Shown in pieces: positions 54,318 through 64,000 of a DNA stretch of 64,000 nt (position 1 is the first letter of the stretch; the number at the start of each line of letters is the position of its first letter). The notes under the pieces were generated by a model that was not told where the DNA came from, ran no database searches, and worked only from the letters and a program-made list of their open reading frames with translations. Origin of the DNA: Desulfosarcinaceae bacterium (lineage in GTDB: Bacteria > Desulfobacterota > Desulfobacteria > Desulfobacterales > Desulfosarcinaceae). A program made the position numbers and the translations under genes. The stretch spans positions 52,664 through 116,663 of the forward strand of contig JASJCL010000003.1 of the NCBI GenBank assembly GCA_030066015.1, written 5' to 3'.

Positions 54318-55213
54318 TGGCAACTCTCTGGGCGATCCTCGCCTCCACCATCCGCCTGGCCGTCCCCTACACCTTGGCAGGACTCGGGGGCACCTACAGC
54401 GAACGCGCCGGTGTGGTCAACATCGGTCTCGAGGGCCAGATGCTCAGCGGGGCCTTCGCCGCCGTAGCGGTGACCAATATCCTTGGCAGCGCCTGGCTGG
54501 GCCTCCTGGCCGCCATCGGCGTGGGCATGTTGTTGGGCCTGATTCACGGCGTGGTCTGCATCAGCTGCAAGGCGGACCAGATCGTCAGCGGCCTGGCCAT
54601 CATTATCTTCTCGGCCGGCATCACCGTCTTTTGCTCCTGGCTGCTCTTCGACAAGACCCAGATCAAGGCCATCGCCACACTGAAGGTGCCCCTGCTGCAC
54701 GAGATGGACTTCTTCAAAGCCTTTTTCAGCCAGATTCCGCCCCTGGTCTTCGTGACCGTCCTCATCGTCCTGGTCTCCCATGTCCTGCTTTTCAAAACCG
54801 TCATCGGCCTGCGTCTGCGAGCGGTGGGCGAGTACCCCAAGGCCGCCGACACCCTCGGCGTCAACGTCTATCGCATGCGCTATCTGGCCGTGGTGATCAG
54901 CGGCGGGCTGGCCGGCATGGGGGGCGCCTACCTCTCCCTGGAGCACGCCCACTACTTCGTCAAGGGGATCAGTGCCGGGCGCGGCTTCATCGGCCTGGCG
55001 GCCATGATTTTCGGCAAATGGACGCCCCTGGGCACCGCCGGCGCCGGTCTGCTCTTCGGATTCGGCGAAGCGGTCAAACCTTACCTGCCCAAGGTGGTGC
55101 CCTCCCAATTCATCGATATGGTGCCCTATTTGCTCACCATCTTCGTGCTGGCCAGCGCCATTGGCCGCGCCACGCCACCGGCCAGCGTGGGGATTCCCTA
55201 CAGCAAGGAGTAG
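54314..55213 (+). CDS. ABC importer permease 2 (BPD_transp_2 type)
   Basis: 299 residues, about eight membrane helices. Core: VPYTLAGLGGTYSERAGVVNIGLEGQML and RLRAVGEYPKAADTLGVNVYRMR. It starts inside the stop of permease 1 (ATGA), giving coupled translation and presumably 1:1 stoichiometry. It is the YufQ-like partner and the last gene of the operon. Confidence 0.93.
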   Translation: MMATLWAILASTIRLAVPYTLAGLGGTYSERAGVVNIGLEGQMLSGAFAAVAVTNILGSAWLGLLAAIGVGMLLGLIHGVVCISCKADQIVSGLAIIIFSAGITVFCSWLLFDKTQIKAIATLKVPLLHEMDFFKAFFSQIPPLVFVTVLIVLVSHVLLFKTVIGLRLRAVGEYPKAADTLGVNVYRMRYLAVVISGGLAGMGGAYLSLEHAHYFVKGISAGRGFIGLAAMIFGKWTPLGTAGAGLLFGFGEAVKPYLPKVVPSQFIDMVPYLLTIFVLASAIGRATPPASVGIPYSKE

Positions 55214-55493
55214 TCCCACCCCGACGCGCCGTCGACGCGGTCGGCGCCCCGGGCCCCGCCTGCCCGCCGCCCCTCGCCAACCGAGCGGGTCGTCCCCCTC
55301 GCCGGCCTGTCCCCGCCAAATGACTGTCGAATCGGAATACCCTGTATTTTCGCTAAATATCTGTGGACGCTGCGCCGATAGTAGCGGTGACACCCGCGCC
55401 GCAGCTCAAGGCGCAGCCACCACTACCTGACACTAGATTGGCCGGTGGGACCGCACCGGCACATCGACCACTATCGGTCACGGGAGGTTTGTT

Positions 55494-56360
55494 ATGACGC
55501 TCTCGCGCAGAGCATTTTTTCGCAGCGCACTGGGCGCCGCCGGCATTGGCGGTCTGGGTGCACTGCTGGGACCCGCAGAGGCAACCGCGGCGCCTTCGGC
55601 CGCGACGATCACACCCGAGGTGAAGGTCGAATGGCTGGGACATGGCAGCTTCCTCCTGGAATCCCGCCAGGGGCGCCGCATTCTCATCGACCCATGGTTG
55701 AGCACCAATCCCATGTGCCCCGGTCGCTATCGCAAGAACGGCGGCTTCGGGAAGGTGGACCTTATCCTCTGGACCCATGGCCACGTGGACCACTTCATGC
55801 TCACCGATGCCAAGGCCCTGGTCAGTGACTACGCCCCCAAAATTATCGCCCCCTGGGAGTTGAACTTCTTCATCAAGTCGGAGATCCCCGAGGCCGACTG
55901 CGGCACCTTCACCCTCGGCAACAAGGGCTCCAGCGCCGACATCGACGGCATCCGCGTGACCATGGTGGAAGCCTTCCATTCGGCTGGGGCGCAGTTGACC
56001 GGTTTCGAGGGCACCAACCGCTTCGTGGGCGAGGCGGTGGGCTACATCCTGGAATTCGAGAACGGGCTGCGGGTCTACCATGCCGGCGATACCTCGCTGA
56101 TGGCCGACATGAAGCTGGTGATCGCCGACTATTACAAGCCCGACGTGGCCATTTTGCCCATCGGCGGCGTGTTCACCATGGGGCCCGAGGAGGCCGCCTA
56201 TGCCTGCGGCATGATCCGCCCCCGCGTGGTGATCCCCGAGCATTACGGCACCTTTCCCGTACTGGAGCCCGATTGCGAGCGCTTCCGTAAGTTCATCGCG
56301 CAGCATGCCGCCGAGGTGAGCGTTCTGGAGCTGACACCCGGACAAACAGCACGGATTTGA
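55494..56360 (+). CDS. Tat-exported UPF0173-type metal-dependent hydrolase
   Basis: 288 residues. It begins MTLSRRAFFRSALGAAGIGG, a Tat signal cleaved near residue 32. The metallo-beta-lactamase fold has EWLGHGSFLLE, IDPWLSTNP, WTHGHVDHFMLTDA, VEAFHSAG, VYHAGDTSLM and IPEHYGTFPVL. Export is unusual, since most UPF0173 proteins are cytoplasmic. GGGAGG lies upstream. The sensor kinase starts 4 bases after its stop, suggesting one unit. Confidence 0.88.
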   Translation: MTLSRRAFFRSALGAAGIGGLGALLGPAEATAAPSAATITPEVKVEWLGHGSFLLESRQGRRILIDPWLSTNPMCPGRYRKNGGFGKVDLILWTHGHVDHFMLTDAKALVSDYAPKIIAPWELNFFIKSEIPEADCGTFTLGNKGSSADIDGIRVTMVEAFHSAGAQLTGFEGTNRFVGEAVGYILEFENGLRVYHAGDTSLMADMKLVIADYYKPDVAILPIGGVFTMGPEEAAYACGMIRPRVVIPEHYGTFPVLEPDCERFRKFIAQHAAEVSVLELTPGQTARI

Positions 56361-56364
56361 CCCC

Positions 56365-58407
<2,043 letters not shown>

Positions 58408-59007
58408 AGCGCCGCACCAGGTAGTCAAAGGTCTCCCGGCTGTAGAAGCAGATATGGGTGGGGTCGCGAATGTAGTGCCAGCGACGGAAGGCGTCCCCGT
58501 CGATCACCAACTTGGTCATGATGCCCAGCCATCCGCCGGGGCGCAGGATGGCGAAGAGCCTGTCCCATACCCGTGCCGGTTTGCGCAGATGCTCCACCAC
58601 CTCCGTGGCGGTAATGAAATCATAGCGCCGCTCGAACACCGAAGCGTCGTCATAGTAGAATGGATCGTAAAGGTCCGTTCGATGGCCGCGCGCCGTCAGC
58701 AGTTGGGCCAGGGCCGGCCCCGGCCCGCAGCCGAAGTCCAGCCCCCGGCTGTTGGGGGCCAATCGCCCCAACAGGGGCGTGCTCAAGCGGGACAGGAAGC
58801 GGCGGTAATCGGGATCGGCGGGATCGTTGCGGTGCAGATCGTAGACCGCCTTCTCCTGGGCTGCGCTGAGCCAGAAGCTGCTGGGCACAAACACCAGACG
58901 GCAATCGCCGCAGCGCAGGTAGCGGCGCACCCGGTCCGTGTGGAAGGGCGCAGAATCGCGTCGGCCGCAGAGCGGGCAGGCGGGGAGGCGCTCCTGGGTC
59001 ATGGCGC

Positions 59008-59724
59008 TCAATCCGATAGGTAGTACTCCACCGTCGATACGATCCGCACCCGCTTTATGTGGGGCGTGTTTTTGTCGCGGTTGGCAATGGAAAACTGGCC
59101 CTGGCGGGCACGCTTGATCTTCCCCAGTCGACTCTTGGAATCCTTGGCGAATTTCTCGGCCACTTCGCGGGCCTTCATGGTGGCCTCCTCCACCATGTCC
59201 GGCTTGACCTCGTTGAGACGCGTGAAGAGATACTCCGTGGCGCCCTGATAGCCGCCATCGGAGAAGGCAACGCCGCGTTTGCCGATCTCGGCCAATCGGT
59301 TCATCGTGGCCCGCACCGTCTCGATCTGGGCGGTATAGACGGTGATGGTCTGGGAGGCCGCATAGCGAAATTCGATCCTGGATTTCTCGTACCCCTGGGC
59401 CAGCTTGTCCATGATCGTTGGCGCCGAGGTGGTGAGCTCTCCGTTGTCGAATCCGCTGGCTGTGAGAAAGGTGGTGATGATGGCCGCATCGCGTTCCAGG
59501 GAGCCGTAGAGCGCGCTGAGATCGTTGTGGGCGGCCGTAAAGGTGATGGGCCAGAGAACGATGTCCGCCGGGTATTCCCGCTCCGAGAGGCCCTTCACCA
59601 CCACCGTCCGTTCAAACGCCTTGAACTTGATGGCGCTGGACCCGATGAGATGGCCCAGGGCCGCCAGGCCGGCGAAGATGAAGATCCCCAGGACGACAGC
59701 GCTCTTCAGGTCTCCCTTATGCAT
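59008..59724 (-). CDS. SIMPL-domain (DUF541) periplasmic protein
   Basis: 238 residues. An N-terminal signal/anchor helix (about 10-32) precedes the SIMPL domain: FERTVVVKGLSEREYPADIVLWP, ASGFDNGELTTSAPTIMDK, ATMKAREVAEKFAKDSKSRLGKIKRARQG, VRIVSTVEYYL. Members are periplasmic and linked to oxidative stress or outer-membrane roles; the activity is unknown. Its stop lies between the TTG and ATG starts of the methyltransferase. Confidence 0.88.
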   Translation of the reverse strand: MHKGDLKSAVVLGIFIFAGLAALGHLIGSSAIKFKAFERTVVVKGLSEREYPADIVLWPITFTAAHNDLSALYGSLERDAAIITTFLTASGFDNGELTTSAPTIMDKLAQGYEKSRIEFRYAASQTITVYTAQIETVRATMNRLAEIGKRGVAFSDGGYQGATEYLFTRLNEVKPDMVEEATMKAREVAEKFAKDSKSRLGKIKRARQGQFSIANRDKNTPHIKRVRIVSTVEYYLSD

Positions 59725-59945
59725 GGGTCCGCTCCTTTAAATGGGATTGCCATCAGCAGGCGGCGAGACCGCCGACTGAAGGTGTATCCTCCCGGAAGCA
59801 GCCACGTCAAGGCCGTGGGCGGGGATGCGGACAAGCAGTGATGATGGCGTCCGGCGCCGTTGAACAGAATCCTGCCAGCGGAAAGGGGGATCGATCGGGC
59901 GGTGCTGGATGGGTGCTGACGCTCCCTGGCAGTGGCGGTCGGTCC

Positions 59946-60287
59946 TCAGACCTTGAACTGATCTACGACCCGCGTCAGATTGCCGGCCAGATCCGACAGG
60001 TTTTCCGCATTGTGCTTGACCTGGCTGCTGTTGCGCGTCATCTCCGCCGAGGCACCGGTGACGGTCTGAATCTCGGATGACATCTCCGAAACCAGATCGG
60101 CATTGGTGGAGACATTCTGATTGGCGGTGCCGATGCCGTCGGCGACCTGTTGAACCTTTTCGGCGATATTGCCGGTGGTGACCGATTGCTCCTCGACGGC
60201 GGCCGTGATGGTGATGGCCATGCTGACGATAACGATAAGACCCAACGCACCTGCTACCAGCTTCAACTTCAGTCGTTTGCGAAACAT
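59946..60287 (-). pseudogene. Miniature or internally deleted methyl-accepting chemotaxis protein
   Basis: 113 residues in one intact frame. Residues 1-28 are a basic start and first membrane helix typical of a chemoreceptor (MFRKRLKLKLVAGALGLIV). Residues ~29-113 jump straight to the C-terminal end of a receptor signalling domain (TAAVEEQSVTTGNIAEKVQQ ... SEIQTVTGASAEMTRNSSQV ... VVDQFKV). The periplasmic sensor, HAMP and the kinase-control tip are missing. An in-frame deletion of a normal gene explains this best, but the frame is preserved and it may be expressed. Confidence 0.75.
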
Positions 60288-60507
60288 GTCTCACTTCCAT
60301 AGGGGTGCTGATCCGATGGAGGTCGCTTCCAGATCAGGGTGAAGTGAATGAGCGTTAGGGGCAAAAGCGGTCGGTCATATCGAGATATCGGTTACACCAG
60401 GATGATCTTGAGGGGGAGGGCGGGGGGCAGAAATGCCATGGGCGAGGGCGGCAGCCGTGCATCGCCGCGTCGGCGGGGTTGCGGTCCTGGTCCGAGCCTT
60501 GCGGACG

Positions 60508-61230
60508 CTACCGCCAGGTATAGGTGACGGCGCCCTGTTCGCAGCCGTCCACACAAGTTCCGCAAAGAATGCACTCCGTGTGCTCCATCCGCTGCTGCGC
60601 CACCATCCGCTCCACCGGGAGACTCATGGGGCAGCCGCGGGTGCAGGTGTGACAGTGAACACACTTGTCTGCAGCAGGGGCCAATCCCAGGGATGGCCAC
60701 CGGAGCCGGTTGCGCAGTTGGCGGCCCACAATCATGAAGGGGGCCATCCAGCAGAGATGGTGACAAAAGGCGCGTTTGCCGAACAGGAACGCCGGCAGGA
60801 CGATGAGCCCGATCAGCACGCTAAAGTAGACGATGGCGCCCTGGATATCGCCGATGGAGAGCCCGTGGGTGGTTTGGTAGAAAAAGTCGATCGTGTGGTA
60901 GCCACCCGCCCGAATGGCCAGGACAACGATGGCGCCGAACCACGGCACCCAGATGATCCATTTGATGAGATCCCCCTTGGTGACCCGCTTTGGCCTGGCC
61001 AGAAAGATGGCCTCCTGGCAGCCGGCCGCGGGACACAGCCACCCGCAATAACCCCTCCCCAGCAGCAGCGCACTCACCAGCAGCAGCAGAAAAACGATCC
61101 AGCTCCCGTTGACGATGCCCGTGGCACTTGCTTCGAGAATCAAGACTGGGGAGAAGTAGTAGAGGGTCGCCGGGAACAGAAAAAAGGACCACAGGAGGAT
61201 GCCTTTGCGGATCTTCTGACGCGTTTTCAT
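60508..61230 (-). CDS. NapH-like membrane ferredoxin (4Fe-4S) protein
   Basis: 240 residues. Membrane helices lie near 10-30, 42-60, 90-108 and 130-150. A membrane-proximal Cys set GRGYCGWLCPAAGCQEA and later CHHLCW are typical of the NapH/NosR/CcoG group. The C-terminal region has two ferredoxin clusters: CVHCHTCTRGCPMS and CILCGTCVDGCEQG. It should pass electrons between quinol or membrane carriers and a soluble partner that is not adjacent. Confidence 0.88.
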   Translation of the reverse strand: MKTRQKIRKGILLWSFFLFPATLYYFSPVLILEASATGIVNGSWIVFLLLLVSALLLGRGYCGWLCPAAGCQEAIFLARPKRVTKGDLIKWIIWVPWFGAIVVLAIRAGGYHTIDFFYQTTHGLSIGDIQGAIVYFSVLIGLIVLPAFLFGKRAFCHHLCWMAPFMIVGRQLRNRLRWPSLGLAPAADKCVHCHTCTRGCPMSLPVERMVAQQRMEHTECILCGTCVDGCEQGAVTYTWR

Positions 61231-61311
61231 GGTGTCTGCTCTACCTTCGGCGCAATCGCGGCTGCCAACCCGCTTGAGGGTTGACGAACCCCTGCGGCGC
61301 GCGCTTCGTGT

Positions 61312-61680
61312 CTACCAGGAGGCGGACGTCTCGCACACCAGATGAACGATGGCGGCTGGACTGGATACCCAGAAGCCCTCGAACCCCGGCGGCAACGGCT
61401 CGATCTCGTCGCAGCGGACGACGCCCTCGGCCGCCAGATGGGCGGCCGCCGCAGCGAGATCGTCGGTGACGATTTCGAGCCAAGTCTCCGCCTGGCTGAG
61501 CGCCGGAACACGATCGATCCATAGGTTGTTGGCGCCGAAGCGGAAACCGACCGAAGGCGCCTGGTCCTCCAGTGCCTCCAGGCCGAGGACGTCGCGATAG
61601 AACCGCAGGGTCGCCTCGTACTGATGGGGCGGCACCTTGATGGCGATGTTGCGACCGGCACGATAGGTGGGCGTCGTCAT
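61312..61680 (-). CDS. Glyoxalase/VOC-superfamily protein
   Basis: 122 residues, one VOC module. GRNIAIKVPPHQYEATLRFYRDVLGLE, ANNLWIDRVPALSQAETWLEIVTDDLAAAAAHLA and a final strand FEGFWVSSPAAIVHLVCE. Function may be metal-dependent lyase or binding; not determined. The upstream small gene stops 18 bases before it. Confidence 0.8.
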   Translation of the reverse strand: MTTPTYRAGRNIAIKVPPHQYEATLRFYRDVLGLEALEDQAPSVGFRFGANNLWIDRVPALSQAETWLEIVTDDLAAAAAHLAAEGVVRCDEIEPLPPGFEGFWVSSPAAIVHLVCETSASW

Positions 61681-61698
61681 GTCGTCTCTCCAGAAGGG

Positions 61699-62058
61699 TC
61701 AGGTCTTGGGGGAAAGCGGCAGGACCGCCAGCGCGTCCCGTCCGCTTGAAACCGACTCGGTATCCACCAGGTAGGCGATTTTCTGAGTGATCTCTCCGAT
61801 ATCTTTCGGATACTTTATTCGGCCCTTGATCTTTTCAAAGTACGTTACCTTTATTCGTCCTCTCGATCGGTCGAACGCCAAGTCTTTTACCCGGTGGACC
61901 GCAAGAATCACATAATCGCCGAGAGATTGCCAAAAGACCTCATCGTGATCTTTCCACGGCGGCAGGTAGAAGGGCAGCAAAGCCGGCTGCTTCTTGCCGA
62001 TCTGCACGATATGCTTGTAGAGAATGATGGGGTATGATTCGATCTGTTGCGGGTCCAC
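61699..62058 (-). CDS. Small conserved protein of unknown function, start uncertain
   Basis: 119 residues from GTG 62058 with GGAG close upstream. Sequence such as YPIILYKHIVQIGKKQPALLPFYLPPWK and VTYFEKIKGRIKYPKDIGEITQKIAYLV looks genuinely coding, and the aliphatic/aromatic pattern suggests a small alpha/beta domain. The frame stays open to a TAG at 62161 and the residues just before GTG (HALFQLLERV) also look coding, yet no better start codon exists. A lost 5' end is possible. Confidence 0.6.
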   Translation of the reverse strand: MDPQQIESYPIILYKHIVQIGKKQPALLPFYLPPWKDHDEVFWQSLGDYVILAVHRVKDLAFDRSRGRIKVTYFEKIKGRIKYPKDIGEITQKIAYLVDTESVSSGRDALAVLPLSPKT

Positions 62059-62339
62059 CCGCTCCAGCAGTTGAAATAGCGCGTGAGCCGCTGCTGCTTG
62101 CGAAAACGTCTGTCGATCTGCCCTATGACAGGCGCCTGTCCGACGCCAGTCTACCTTACTCTATGGCCTGTGAAATGGCGGCATGCATGGATCAACCTCT
62201 TGCGTGAAAGGGTAACCGGCGCTTTGTGCTCATTTCAAGCCCGATCCTTTCGGCCGTTCACCGGCACGGCTTTTGTGTGCTGAGTGAACAGCGACACGCA
62301 CCGCGACAAGCTACCCTTCGCCGGCCAGCGCCGGTGGAA

Positions 62340-62858
62340 TCATTTGAGCTCCACGTTGCCGTCCAGGTACTTGAGGCTGTACTTGAACCCGTTGATGCGC
62401 CAGCCGTCGGCGCGCCGGATCAGGCCCAGGTCATAGCTGCCGATGAATTCGCGAACGTTTCCCGCGGTGGCGGCCGCCTTGAAGTGGCTGGCAATGGCAT
62501 AGGCCTTCACCTTGGCGGCATCTCCGTCGATCGCAACGATGTAGTTGCCCGCCTGATGATGAACGGCATCCAGCCCCTTGAAACCCGCCTCCCAGAGGGC
62601 GGTGATCTCCTCACTGGATCTGGTCTCCACCGATTTGGCGCCAACCGACACCATATCGATGACCACTTCACTGTCGAACACCTCCGCTATCAGACCGCTC
62701 CAGTCCTGTTCGTCCGTATAGACGAAGAGCTTGTTGACCACCTCGATGATTTGCTCGCGCGGGCTGAAGCGATTCATGCCGCTTTGCTGCTGGTGCAGAC
62801 CGCTGCAGGCGGTCAACAGCAGTAGGACCGTCATCGCCGCGATATATCTCGCTGTCAT
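62340..62858 (-). CDS. SnoaL/NTF2-like lipoprotein
   Basis: 172 residues from ATG 62858. The signal peptide ends in the lipobox LLTAC (MTARYIAAMTVLLLLTAC). The mature domain has a SnoaL-like cone fold: EQIIEVVNKLFVYTDEQDWSGLIAEVF, ALWEAGFKGLDAVHHQAGNYIV, AIASHFK and WRINGFKYSLKYLDGN. Possible ligand binding; no catalytic role evident. It is downstream of the selenoprotein candidate on the same strand, 95 bases away. Confidence 0.8.
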   Translation of the reverse strand: MTARYIAAMTVLLLLTACSGLHQQQSGMNRFSPREQIIEVVNKLFVYTDEQDWSGLIAEVFDSEVVIDMVSVGAKSVETRSSEEITALWEAGFKGLDAVHHQAGNYIVAIDGDAAKVKAYAIASHFKAAATAGNVREFIGSYDLGLIRRADGWRINGFKYSLKYLDGNVELK

Positions 62859-62952
62859 ATCGATTCTCCGTCTTATTGGTGTAAAAGTGCCGTGTCGCTG
62901 GTACTGGGCCAAAGCGGGCACGATCCGGCGCCGTGTCAATCCCTTGCCCAGG

Positions 62953-63792
62953 TTAGCTGGCCGCCATCAGCTCGATCAGGGTGGAACAGCCGCCGTCCCT
63001 CACATATGCCGCATGATCGGCGACCGTCTCAAATCGATGTCCGACGATGTTGCGGCACTCGAATTCAGCGCCGGTGCACTTGGAAAAGCGGTCGATTGCC
63101 GCCACGGCCCTGGGGCTGTTAAGATCCGGCTTAGCACCTGCTTCAAACTGGTTCATGCCGATGATCCATACGGCGGCGCCCAAGGCGCCGCAGCCACCGC
63201 CACTCAAACCGATGCCGCCGGAAAGTCCCGCCGCCATTATCGTTTGCATGTCGCTAAGCCCCATCCTGCTGGCCAATTTGGTCGCGCAGCCAACGGGTGT
63301 CGTGGGCACTTGGGAAGGCGCTGTGCCGAGAGCGCTCTCGATCTCGGCCAATGCCGGTCGTACGTATCGAACGGCTTTGTTGAGGCAGCGGATCGTGCCG
63401 CCTTTCATGAGGAAATAGGTCACCATCTGCATTGTCGACGAGGTTTTATTCAACCCGGTCAGGTCGAAGCAGTTGACGTGGGTATGGGCCGCGCGAAACG
63501 ACGTCACCAGCCTGCGTGCGGTAAGTATGGCCTGGGTTTCGGCGCGCGGGCCCGGGCCGAACAGTCGATACGCTTGGGCTCCCGCCGCGAGCGCCGCGCC
63601 CCAGATCATGCCGCATTGATACCCGTGTTGCAGGATGCCACCGGCAAGGGGCATGGCGGCGTTCTCTTCTGTTTCCAGTGCGTGATTGAAGGCGCTGTTG
63701 AGAACTCTCAACACGGCGCCAGATCACGCGATTTCAAAGAACGGACTCAGAACGCCCCATGTCGTTATCCGGGCGGCTGGTTTGGACCGCAT
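62953..63792 (-). CDS. Candidate selenoprotein of the C_GCAxxG_C_C redox family (in-frame UGA at codon 23)
   Basis: ATG 63792 has a perfect AGGAGG at 63802-63797, 4 bases upstream. After 22 codons (ending FFEIA) comes TGA at 63726-63724, then the same frame runs to residue 279. Without readthrough the only start is a GTG at 63714 with no ribosome site. The protein is an internal duplication of the C-GCAxxG-C-C pattern. The second half has C169, AGLSGGIGLSGGGCGALGAA (C201), C229 and C236. The first half has U23, LAGGILQHGYQCGMIWGAAL (C60), C108 and C136. UGA thus sits where the first conserved Cys belongs. A stem-loop follows at once. A recent nonsense mutation is the alternative. Confidence 0.75.
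63691..63720 (-). promoter_or_regulatory. Candidate bacterial SECIS stem-loop after the in-frame UGA
   Basis: Reading the minus strand, GGCGC (63720-63716) pairs with GCGCC (63695-63691). After a two-base CG bulge, TGTTGAG (63713-63707) pairs with CTCAACA (63702-63696). The loop is AGTT, with G as its second base. The loop begins 17 bases after the UGA, inside the 16-37 range used for bacterial SECIS elements. Confidence 0.68.
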
Positions 63793-64000
63793 GTCGCCTC
63801 CTGTTCCATTTTCAACGCCGCTGATCGGTAGATCTGAAGCAGAATCGGGACGGTTGTATCCTGTTGAGAGCCTGCATCATACGCCAATTGAATCCTGAAA
63901 TCTAACGCACCACGGGACCGGATGGCAATGGGGCGCAGCGAAATTGGTCTCTCAAAAGGATGCGGTGGCCGGCCGGCGTACCAATTGCCGGCAACGCTAC
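63793..64000. other. Upstream region of the selenoprotein candidate, window edge
   Basis: No gene is seen. It presumably carries the leftward promoter; TATGAT near 63880 on the minus strand is a possible -10 box without a clear -35. Confidence 0.4.

Overview
This is a high-GC, gene-dense bacterial chromosome segment with no rRNA, tRNA, insertion sequence, phage gene or CRISPR array that I could recognise. Several genes point to an anaerobic sulfate-reducer-like Desulfobacterota (deltaproteobacterial) genome: a MetF fused to a cysteine-rich MetV-type tail, a rubredoxin, a NapH-like ferredoxin membrane protein, a C_GCAxxG_C_C redox protein, PAS sensor kinases with Cys clusters, and small conserved proteins typical of that group. 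The assignment is an inference from gene content; there is no 16S gene here.

Layout. 1-6.5 kb: a partial SpoIIE phosphatase (runs off the left edge), a small conserved protein coupled to a pentapeptide-repeat protein, MetF-MetV, and a NarX-type sensor kinase. 6.8-10 kb: two PAP2 phosphatases around an uncharacterised membrane protein. 10.1-16.4 kb: a rightward run with a 2-hydroxyacid dehydrogenase, MutM, a flavin/FeS enoate reductase, a hotdog thioesterase, a SMUG1-type uracil-DNA glycosylase and a parvulin chaperone. 16.4-25.3 kb: rubredoxin, lipoprotein, two acyltransferases, an M15 peptidase, aspartokinase coupled to a TrmH methyltransferase, a PAC2 protein from an apparently leaderless promoter, a B12-radical SAM protein and a ferritin-like protein. 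25.3-26.0 kb is non-coding and hairpin-rich. 26-33 kb: GMP reductase, PilZ protein, DnaJ-like protein, HPF, TerB-like protein, an altered CaCA exchanger, a double excisionase-fold regulator, and quinone oxidoreductase. 33.6-41 kb: a lipoprotein metallo-hydrolase, a nuclease-fold protein with a lost active site, a DHFR/RibD-C protein, a kinase fusion, and a YpsA-like/Nudix/unknown cluster. 41-50 kb: a hybrid sensor kinase downstream of a CoA-disulfide-reductase-like flavoprotein, then proline dehydrogenase with its sigma-54 activator. 50-55.2 kb: a complete BMP-type nucleoside ABC importer operon. 55.5-64 kb: a Tat-exported hydrolase with a sensor kinase, a methyltransferase, a SIMPL protein, a remnant or miniature chemoreceptor, a NapH-like protein, a glyoxalase-fold protein, small proteins, and at the right edge a candidate selenoprotein.

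The most striking observation is at 62953-63792 on the minus strand. A duplicated C_GCAxxG_C_C redox protein has a strong ribosome binding site and ATG, 22 codons, an in-frame UGA, then the rest of the protein. The UGA lies where the internal duplication has a conserved Cys, and it is followed by a stem-loop with the geometry of a bacterial SECIS. Ordinary gene calling would truncate this gene. Other unusual items are a chemoreceptor reduced to its membrane anchor plus the last ~85 residues, a CaCA exchanger with both ion-binding Glu positions changed to Asn, a PD-(D/E)XK-like protein with a changed active site, and a 17-bp tandem repeat that starts inside the TrmH stop codon.
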